Below, piece by piece: positions 55,624-64,000 of a DNA stretch of 64,000 nt (within the stretch, counting starts at the first letter, position 1; every line of letters begins with the position of its first letter). The position numbers were made by a program, and so were the translations under genes. The notes under the pieces were generated by a model. That model was not told where the DNA came from. It searched no databases and saw only the letters and a program-made list of their open reading frames with translations. The DNA lies in contig BDDC01000313.1 in the NCBI GenBank assembly GCA_001662425.1, positions 1 to 64,000 of the forward strand, given 5' to 3'. The stretch comes from Chlamydomonas sphaeroides. Its lineage: Eukaryota; Chlorophyta; Chlorophyceae; Chlamydomonadales; Chlamydomonadaceae.

Positions 55624-57572
55624 CTACGCGCCCCCATCCGCGCGCCCCGCCAGCCACGCCACCACGCTCCCCGGGATGGCGCCGCCCTTGCGCCGCGCCG
55701 CCGCCGCCGCCAGCCGCCAGTCCGCGGGGCAGTCCAGGTCCGCCAGCAGCCGCAGCGTGGCCAGCTCGCAGCCCGCCGCCACGGCCACCTCCATCACGCG
55801 GCCGCGGGGGCCCCAGGGGCAGCCCAGCGCCGCCAGCGCCGCAACCGTGGCATTGTCCCCCCGCGTGGCGGCCTCGATGTAGGGAAAGCCGTCGGCCTGC
55901 GTGTTTGCGGTGAGCGGAATTGGAGCGGGGCATCGGCTTGGTGGTCCCGACGCAGCTGTGTCAGTCAGTCAGGTACGAGTGTGCGAAGGACAGAGGGCCG
56001 AGCTGCGGTACGGTCCTGCGGCCGCGGGGGCATGCGTCCAAGCACCTCCCCTACCGGCCAGGCCGCGCCGCGCTGCACCACCAGCCACTCCAGCGCAGAC
56101 TCGCAGCCGGACCGTGCCGCCGCAGCGGTGGCCGCCTCGCCCCACAGCGCCTCGCCGCAGCGGCGCGCCGCCGCCGCCGCCGCCGGCCCCGCCGCCGCCG
56201 CCAGCCCCTCCTCCAGCTCCGCCATGAGCGCCACGCAGCCGTGACCCGCCGCCGCCTCGCCCAGCCGCGACCGCTGCCGCGCCGACAGCCCCGCCGCCGC
56301 CGCCGCCGGCAGCAGGCGCCGCAGCATCCAGCCCGCGGCGGCCCGGTGCTCGGCGCTGCCCTCCCGGCTGCCCGCCTCCAGCATGAGCCGCAGCTGCGCC
56401 GCCGCCGCCGCCGCCCCCGGCGCCCCGTCCAGCAGCCAGCACCCGCCGCCGCCGTCGCCGCCGCCGCCGCAGTCCTCATCGATGGGCGCCGCCAGGGCCT
56501 CCAGCGCAGCCAGGTTGCCGGCCTCCGCCGCCGCCTCCGCCAGCGCGGCGCCGCCGTAGGGGAACCCGCGGCGCCGCAGCGCCGCCAGCCGCGCCGGCGC
56601 CGCGCCGCCCAGCGCCCGCACCGCCCGCGCGGCGGCGCCCACCGCGTATAGCGGCTCGGCGCCGCACTCCTCCGCCAGCCACTCCACCTTGGCTTCCCAG
56701 TCGGGCGTGGCGCTGGCGGCGGCGGCCGCCAGCATGCTGCTCAGCTCCGACCGCCCCAGGCTCACGGGCTGGCGCTGCATGCCGCCGCCCGCTGGCCCCG
56801 GCCGGCGGCCCGGCTCCAGCGCCTGCGCCACGCGGCGGCGCAGGCCGGGCAGGTCCAGCCCCTCGGCGGCCGCCGGCAGCAGGCTGGCGGGGTACCTGGG
56901 GCTGGGCCCGGAGCCGGTCCTGCGGTGCTGCTGCCACAGCGCCCAGTCGGCGAGGTCGGGGTGGCCGGACGCCTCGGCGGCCTCGGCGGCGACGGCCCAG
57001 GGGCTGCGCGCGCCGGCGGACAGGCGGCGGAGGTTGGCGGCGGCGGGGGCCTTGGCGGCGCCGTCGCCGAGCAGCAGCCAGGCGCAGATGCGGCGGTGGC
57101 CGGCGCGTGCGGCGGCTTGGAGGGCGGCGAGGGTCTCGGGGCAGCCGGCGGCGTGGAGCCAGCGGCAGGTGTCGAGCAGGTTGGCGCCGGCGGCGGCCTC
57201 GAGCGCGCGCGTGTGCGGCAGCGAGACGCCACACAGCTCGGCGGCGAGGTGCAGGTTGGGGAGGACGCCGGTGCGGGCGGTGAGGGAGACGAGCTGGCGC
57301 CGCTGCCAGAGCGTGAGGCGACGCAGCGCGCCGGGCGCTGCCCACTTTGCGCGGAAGGCCTGGTGGGGCACGGGCTGGGACAGCAGGATGGTGGAGTGGG
57401 CGGGGCCAGAGAAGCGTTTCGCTACGCCACTGCAGACGAAGCGCCACGTGCCCGCGATGTCGCTGGTGTCGCAGTGAACCGCGATTTCAAGGACCAGGTG
57501 CAGCGGAAGCCTCGATGCATGTTCTGAGAGGTCCTCCTCGCCAGTGTTCGCGCCTTGTTTAGTTACTGCCAT
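55624..57572 (-). CDS. F-box-like ankyrin-repeat protein
   Basis: Two exons, 57572-56055 and 55896-55624, give 596 residues. The N-terminus has an F-box-like segment (LPLHLVLEIAVHCDTSDIAGTWRFVC). It is followed by degenerate ankyrin-type repeats whose units contain an Ala-rich helix and a turn with Cys-Pro or Cys-Pro-Trp (for example LHAAGCPETLAALQAAARAGH and ALAALGCPWGPRGRVMEVAVAAGC). This is a large, expanded family in green algae; an F-box would suggest an SCF ubiquitin-ligase adaptor with the repeats binding a target. The donor was placed at CCG|GTAGGG; an alternative at GAG|GTGCTT, three codons later, also keeps phase. The fragment at 17722-18290 looks like a decayed relative. Confidence 0.7.
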
Positions 57573-59370
57573 AATGTTATATCCTTACAAGAGCGCGCAC
57601 CAAGCAAGGCTGCGTAGGTGGGGTGCACGTTGAGCTACGAAGGCATCTTTGCTAGGTGCGGCCGAAGCAGCACTCGCTGTGCCACGCTGGCAATGGCTTG
57701 GCTCTTACGTGCTTAAGTAAGCAATTGCTATGTGAGGTGCTGAGCGCCAAAGCCCTAGACGCGATGGGCAAACCCGTGCCCGCACTGCCCGTCCCCCTCC
57801 CATGCCCCTTCCCGCCCGGCCCTGCTCTTGTGCTCGAACTCGCCTGACACAGCCAGCCAAGCCCACACGCCTCATGTACATGTTACACGCTGTGCGCGAA
57901 GTAGTCGTAGCACCAGTCGACCGAAGCCGACCCTGCTGCAACACCCGCCCGCTTGCCTGGCCGTGCCAGCTACCCCGCCTCACGCCGTGCTGCGCCGACC
58001 CACGCCAGCCGCCGCCCGCTCCCGGCCCCTCACACACGACCTTGTGTTCCTGGCAACAATCGTCTACAGGTCCGGACAGCTCCACCTCGCCACTACGTGC
58101 GAGGAAGAAGGCGCACAACAACGTGCAGACAGCAACCCAACCTTCCGCCATCCCGCATTTCCCTCTCCTGGCATCCTTCTGGTTGTAATTGGAAACCCTC
58201 CGCCATCCCGCATTTCCCCTCCTACAGGCCGAACGCCCAAATGGAGCCTCCTATACAACACCACGTAGACCTCAGCTTCTTCTCCAGAACCCACCACCTC
58301 AACTCTCAACTCAAACTCTGACTCCGCCTGGTCGCCGAAGTTCGGCAGCTATCCCACCTTACTGCCGCCTGACCACCGTTTCATTTCCGACACGCAGGCG
58401 CGTGTCACACCAACCACAGTGGTAAGCGACGCGCAAAGCAGCACGCCGCGCACCACATATGGCACCATCAATCATCGGGAAACATGCACCGCCCTCACTC
58501 ATGCCGACACAGCTGGCACCAACCGTATGCACGCAATCATTCGCAAACCTGTACTTGTACCAACAGGGACAAACTACCCGTACAAGGATGCCGTACTAGC
58601 TGAATTACGCACCCCACCGGCAACGGACTGGCGCCTGCGTAGCACCCGCAGCCGCCCTGCTTATCTGGTCCCGCCCACTCCCTCTTCATCTCTCTTGGGC
58701 AACATTCCCGCTCCCCGGCCACATCGAAGCACCCACCCCACGCCGCACGTACGTCTAGTGTGTAGCGAAAGCGCGCCCATCAGGCTTGAGCTGGGAGGGA
58801 GCAGCAAGAGACTCTCGCGCAGATGCAGCACCGAGCAATCCTCAAGGGCTGCCGTCCCACACCCCCACAATGCGCCTGCGCCTGGCGCGGTCGTCGTACT
58901 CGCTCCGACCCACATGATCGACAGCGGTCTACATACGTCGTACTAACGTCACAGTAGCTAGCTACTTTGAAGTCAGGCAACAGCGCGCGACAAGGCATCC
59001 GCGCCCTTACTCTGCCCACGCGCGTTGCGCACGGGTGCATGGTTCGTGCATATGGTACAGCGGCCCCCAACTCTGTTGGGGACCGGTGGCGTGAGCCGTC
59101 CACGGCCTGCGCTACCCCACAGCCGCCGCCGCAGCTGACAAAATGTCGCTCGCCCCCTCCTGATGCAAACCGCGCACACGCGGCCGGCAGCCGTATTATG
59201 TTTCGTATCCTTACGCGGCCACTGGGAATAAACGCTCTCCTCCAGCCCGCTGCTAGGTTGGGGGCTCCGGGGCCGCCTGCAGGCTGCAGCAGGGAGCCCA
59301 CCCGAAGGAGTCCAACCGCCGGCGGCGCCGCCGCTCCTCACGTCTCCACTTGCCCAGCCCGGCGAGAGCT
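57573..59370. other. 1.8-kb intergenic region
   Basis: C/A-rich in its middle part. A 20-bp direct repeat occurs at 58144-58163 and 58199-58218. It contains the ankyrin-gene promoter and the LRR-gene 3' UTR; no coding sequence recognised. Confidence 0.4.
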
Positions 59371-62300
59371 CTAGTGGCCGGCCACCGGCGGCAGCAGCAC
59401 CACCTCCTCGCCCACCGGCAACGGGGCGTGCGAGCTGCCAGCGCTCCTGCGGGCGCACCAGCGGCACACGAAGGGACTCAGCAAGGGCCGTAACAAAAGC
59501 CCGAGACTGCGACACAGCGCCTCTCTGCTCCTACTGCCCCCAGGGCCACGCAGCCACGCTCCGTCCGGCAGCAGGCTGCAGGGCGGCAGTGCGTCGGAGC
59601 CTGGGACCCACGCCGCCGCCGAGCGGCCGCTCACCTGCCCCCGCCGCCGCTCCCGCCGCCCGGGCCGTGGGCGCCGCTGGCACCGCCTCCCTCGCGGCCG
59701 CCGAAAGACCGGCTCCCGTAGCTGCTGCGCTCCGCCGACCACGACGAGGACAACGAGGTGGAGCCAGAGCCGCTGCCGCTGCCGCTCACGGGGGACCGCG
59801 GCGACGACGGCGACGCCACGCCGCTGCCGCTGCCGGCGGCCGCTGTCAGCGGAAGGGGAAAGGGCACCGGCGGCGCTGACGGCGGTACGACAGCGCGCAA
59901 GCGGCGGCCGCCGTCGGCACCCATGGCCGCCGCCGCCGCCTTGACGACGTCGGCGGCCGCCAGACCCGGCGGCAGTAGCACGCGAACGGAGCCCGCAGAG
60001 CCGGCAGCGGCGGCGGGCGCGGCGGCGGCAGTCGGTCCGGCAGACGCAGCCGGGCGGGGCCGCGCGAGTGCCGCCAGCAGGGCTGCCAATCCGCCGGCGG
60101 TCACGGCCTCGGCCTCGCACTTGCCGCAGTCCACCTGCGGGGTTTCGTGGTGGGGCGACCGGCGGGTTGGTTTGGGCAGACGACACAAACGAGTGCCGGG
60201 CCCACGAATCCAGCACCGTCCGCTGGAGACCTCCGGGCCTACCCAGCCACGGCCGCCCCACCGCCGTACCAGCTGCAGGCCCGGGCAGTGCGCCGCCAGA
60301 GCCGCCAGCGCGCCGTCGCCCATGGAACGAGTCAGCTGCCAGGGGCAGGATGGGGACGCGCGAGCAGGCAGGATGAGTCATGGGTCGCAGCGCCTCCTCC
60401 GCCCCAGCTTGGTACGTGTGCTGCATGGGTGTACGCATCCACCCAAGGGCCCTCTGGCGCGTGGGCAGCCTGGCCGCTGGGGCCTTGGCCACCGAGCCGC
60501 TGCCCTACCAGGCCCCTGCCGCCTCCTGGTGGCGACCCGTGCCGCCGCTGTCGAGCCCACGCACCTTGATCCGCTCCAGGCTGGGCCCCGAGTGCTGCGC
60601 CAGGGCTTCAACGGAGGCGTCGGTCACGCGGCGCAGCTTGCCCGACAGCGTAACCTCCCGCAGGTTGCTGCAGGCCTGGGGGCAGCGCGGCGAGGGCCGG
60701 GGGGTTGGGGAGGGCGGCACGCACCATCGCGTGGAGGCGCCTGCGGTTGAAGCTCGCGGGAGGGCTGTCAGGCGCGCGCGGCGCATCGCAAAGGAGGCGG
60801 CGGTGGGTCGCCCGTTCGACGCCAGCCTCCTGCCGTACGGTGCCGTACCTGGAACAGCACCACGGTGCCATAGTCGCTGATGAGCTCGTGGTAGCCGCCT
60901 GGGGGCGGGAAGAAGAGGGAACGGGGTTCAGTGCGGACAGAATGCAGGACCGAAGGGCACAATTCGGCGAGGCCACGGCTCGCTGCCCCTGCCCTGCCCG
61001 CCTGCTGTCCTCCTCACACCCCTCCACGGAGCCCGCCCTCCCAGCTCTTGCCCTAGTGGCCCCACTCCCCTCCTCCCTTGGCCCGTCCCTTGCTCCCTCC
61101 TCTACCTCGCCTCCCGCCCTCCCCCTCCCTCCCCCACGCCCCCTCACCTAGGTCCAGGCAGGACAGCCCCCGGCAGTGCACCGCGGTGGCGTACAGGCTG
61201 CGATCGGTGATGGCGCCGCAGTTAGTCAGCGACAGCCGGGCCAGGCGGGGGCAGCCCTGAGCCACCGCCATCATGCCCGCGTCCGTGAAGAACTTGAGGG
61301 CGGGGCGGAAAAGCGGTCGAGGGAGGAGGGCGTAAACATGCATGGGGCCGTAAGAGCGATGTGAGCTAACGGCAGGAGCAGCGTCCGGGCCCCGTATCTG
61401 TGGCCCCGTGCCGGGCTCCGCACCTCGGACGGCAGGCTGTAGCGCGTGAAGTGAACCTCCAGGACCTGAGGGAGAGACGGAGGCGTGGCGGAGGTGGGAA
61501 GCCGGTTAAGTGGGCATGCCAGGGCGAGCGGGCGAGATCCGGCGCAGGAATGGGCCAGGGCGCCCTCGCTATTCACGCCCTGCGTGCAGGGGCTGCAACC
61601 TCCAAGCCCCCTCCGCAGCCCCCCCCCAGGCCTGCCCTCCCCGGGTCCTCCGAACCCATCTCCCGTCCGCACCTGCAGCGCCGGGCAGTGGCCCGCCAGC
61701 GCCGCCGCGAACTCATCCGTCATGCCGCCCCAGCAGCTGGTGGCCTCGTGCAGCACCAGCTGCGTGAGGCGGGGCAGGCAGGCGGCCAGGCGGGCGGCCG
61801 AGGGGCCCGAGGTGTAGGGCACCACCTGGGGGCGTAGAGGGAAGGGAGAGGGAGGGGGAGGGGAGGCGTGTGCAAAGGGCTGGGAGGGTGGCGTGTTGGG
61901 TGTAGCGCGGCGCACCTGGTTGCAGCGGAGGCCGGTGCTGAAGCGGCGAGCGGTGGCGGCGTCGGTGGCCGTGCGCTGTTGGTGCCTGTTCAGGGGCAAG
62001 GCATCATGGGGCGGGCGCGACGGGAAGCTGGGTCAGTTCTTGTGCTACCGAGATATGGCAGCGCGTCAGCGTCTAGCGACAGCGTCGGGCTAGTGCGGAC
62101 GCCCGGGCTGGCCCAGCGGCCTTGTGGCCCGCGGTCGCGATGACCCATCAGCGGTTGGGCAACGTCGACAACCGACCAAACCAAGGTCTCAGCCCCGGCG
62201 GCTGCTGTGTGTCGACGTGTGTGCGGCAGTGATGGCGTCCTCGGCTGTCGAGTTTGTGTCCCGTCGACCGCGCCATTTCCCTTTCCCCGGCCCACCTGGC

Positions 62301-62564
62301 AGACGTTAGCACCGTCACGGCGCCCTGCGCCTTCTCTACATATGCCCGGCAAGCTTCTGCGGAACCTGACAGCTCCACGGTCGGCGACGGATGTTGCATC
62401 GCGTGCTCTCGCAGGCGCCGGCACGCACAGGCGAGAGCTTGCCGCGAGAGGACATCAAGATACGCAGTTATGAGGGACAGCAGCGACTCGTGGAGAGTGG
62501 GCAGACTCGCCGGCTCCGGCATGGCGTCGCTTTGACTCTGTTGTGGCGCACGCGCAAACTCCAT
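59371..62564 (-). CDS. F-box-like leucine-rich-repeat protein
   Basis: Ten exons in transcript order: 62564-62296, 61985-61916, 61825-61673, 61465-61424, 61292-61148, 60898-60849, 60675-60565, 60335-60270, 60134-59635 and 59446-59371, for 493 residues. The N-terminus has an F-box-like motif (LPTLHESLLSLITAYLDVLSRQALACACRRLRE). AMN1/FBXL-type cysteine-containing LRRs follow: LTQLVLHEATSC, MMAVAQGCPRLARLSLTNCGAITDRSL, CRGLSCLDLG, NLREVTLSGKLRRVTDASVEAL and ALAAHCPGLQL. The ninth exon encodes a long Ser/Gly/Ala-rich insertion, and the last a short Val/Pro-rich end. FBXL proteins recruit substrates to SCF ubiquitin ligases. The acceptor before 61292 is CAAG, which is unusual but keeps frame. The ATG at 62564 is the first in the frame. 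Confidence 0.75.
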
Positions 62565-63665
62565 GGTAAATGAATGTGGCCTGCTATTCGGTTGTAAAGT
62601 TGGCGTCAAAGTCGCGCGCGAGCGACTGGTCTCGGCAAGAGGGTTTGGCGCACACCGGTCGTCTGTAGGGTAGTAGAGCGTGGTTTTATTGGGCGGTACT
62701 GATAAAAAGTATGTGCCGTCGACTTCACACCGAGCCCCTCTTTGCTGCGTGGCCCGTCAGCCTGCTTTGTGTCACAGCGGTCATCGGTCGCGAAAGCCTG
62801 CCGTTGCTCAATCAAAGCTGCCATTGATAAGTTGTAGGTCGTGCCTGGCTGCCTTTCGAACCTGCCATATGGCGCACGGGCGCGGCTTTCGTGCAAGGTC
62901 GCGGTGCACAGTCCCTTGGGTCGCTCGTCACAGGGGAGACAGACACACAAGGAGGGACGCGACGGCGTTGCGCGCCCTCGTGCCAGGCAGGCGACACTCA
63001 AAGCTGCCTTGCCAACTCCGACACCGGCGAATCCAGCTCGTGCTGCAGCAGCGGCAGGTCGTCGGACACACCGTGCTGCCTGAGCGTACCTGAGCGTACC
63101 CCCGTTCTTTGGCGGCCGGGGAGCTGCGCCCGCCGCCATCTTCCCACTGTGGGCCAGAGTAGGATAGATGCCGAGCAGAAGTCCCCGGGGCCCCAGTGCC
63201 CCTGGTCTGCGAGCTCCGCAGCAAGGCTGCCACGAGCTCACCCTCTGCGGCAACATCAGCACCTCCAACCGGCACACCTCCCGCCTCGGCGCTTTCCCCG
63301 CCTTTGCACGACATTGGCGCTTATGGCTGATATATGTGCTATGTGCTATGGCGAGCAGGGCGGCAGCTGTCATGGCAAGCGGGCGACTGGAGCAGGGGCG
63401 CTTAACAATCCATTGCTCGCATCCTGACCTCCCCTGATCCCCGGCCTCACAGGCTCTTGGCTTCCTTCTTTTAAAACTTCTCCAGCTACGCATGGGTGCA
63501 TGGCTTGCCCCTCAAAGAGGCCACCCTGACCAGACGCAAACAGTCGGTCATTATGCGGTGATAGCTGGGACTTATTGAGGGGTCTCGGGCACGCTAACCT
63601 CCGTGCCCTCACCCCACGGGCCGGACTTCGCCGCCCGGTCTGCCTTCACGGCAGAAACCATATCT
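62565..63665. other. Intergenic region upstream of LRR gene
   Basis: 1.1 kb, including the LRR-gene promoter. No recognisable coding exon. Confidence 0.4.
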
Positions 63666-63832
63666 CCTAACGCACGCCGCCGCTAACGCACGCCGCCGCT
63701 GCTGCCGCTCTCGCTGTGTCGCGGCCGCTTGCGGCGGCCGCTACCACCCCCTCCGCCTCCGCCCCCCGGCCCATCGCCGCCCGGCCCATCGCCGCCGCCA
63801 GGGCGGAAGCAGGCCGGGCGCTCAGCCCCGAG
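63666..63832 (-). CDS. Ambiguous terminal exon with NLS-like end
   Basis: On the minus strand, after an acceptor-like CTCCAG at 63833-63838, a frame encodes a Gly-rich stretch and a basic/Ser-rich end (RRKRPRHSESGSSGGVR) and stops with TAG. This looks like the last exon of a nuclear protein whose upstream exons lie outside the window. The plus strand of the same DNA also has a protein-like frame (SPEQLEAQQQQQQ), so strand and reality are uncertain. A 16-bp tandem duplication overlaps the stop region (63668-63699). Confidence 0.25.
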
Positions 63833-64000
63833 CAGCTGGAGGCACAGCAGCAGCAGCAGCAGCATGTTCAGAGCGGCGTCGAGGTCACGGTCTCGCGGGG
63901 GAAGGAGGGGGATGGGCAGGAGCATGCTGTTACGCTGCAGGTGTTATGACCGCGCAGTCCCGCTGCTTGTGTTACCCACTCACCCGGCCACCCAGGCCGC

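Overview
The window looks like nuclear DNA from a green alga, most likely a chlorophycean. It is very GC-rich, and coding sequence is cut into many short exons by GT-AG introns that usually begin GTGCGG, GTGAGC or GTGGGG and end in GCAG. TGTAA, the poly(A) signal of Chlamydomonas-type algae, lies shortly after several stop codons (for example 2967-2971 and 32186-32190). The gene set (MLO, MED18, RPS29, Mit_KHE1, plastid PH-domain protein, BTB-BACK, F-box/ankyrin and F-box/LRR families) is that of a photosynthetic eukaryote. No bacterial-style operons, CRISPR arrays, rRNA or tRNA genes were recognised. Exon models were built by hand: splice sites were chosen so that reading phases agree and family motifs stay in frame.

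Layout: (1) 1-1394, last exons of a histone deacetylase-family gene (+). (2) 2523-2928, ribosomal protein S29 (+). (3) 4057-6612, a mitochondrial K+/H+ exchange-related protein (-). (4) 7095-7730, a small single-pass membrane protein (+). (5) 9066-10754, a plastid-type membrane PH-domain protein (-). (6) 11826-13206, an unrecognised helical protein (-) whose 5' exon was not found. (7) 14568-16910, a predicted membrane-anchored protein kinase (+), enclosed by two 292-bp direct repeats that are 99% identical; an ankyrin-type relic follows the second copy. (8) 19130-32121, a 13-kb gene (+) of at least 35 exons for a coiled-coil/C2-like protein resembling CCDC17, interrupted by a 353-base assembly gap. 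(9) 32810-34300, a paralogous kinase (-) with a frameshift. (10) 35675-45903, a 10-kb MLO gene (-). (11) 48552-48968, a membrane-anchored MDM2-type RING protein (-), divergent from (12) 49272-51454, a BTB-BACK protein (+). (13) 51965-52159, a tiny membrane ORF (+). (14) 52550-54724, Mediator subunit 18 (+). (15) 55624-57572, an F-box-like ankyrin protein (-). (16) 59371-62564, an F-box-like LRR protein (-). The last 1.4 kb holds at most one ambiguous exon.

The genes do not form one pathway. The most unusual object is the MLO protein. It keeps the seven-transmembrane MLO core, but the loop between TM5 and TM6 has grown to about 1,720 residues of low-complexity sequence (R-P-x-S repeats, an acidic/tyrosine tract, a histidine-rich tract), and the C-terminus ends in an RG-repeat tail. 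Next in interest are the two kinases, which share an HQD catalytic motif and a DLG/DLLG in place of DFG, and the Met/Pro/Tyr/Gly repeat tail of the CCDC17-like protein.
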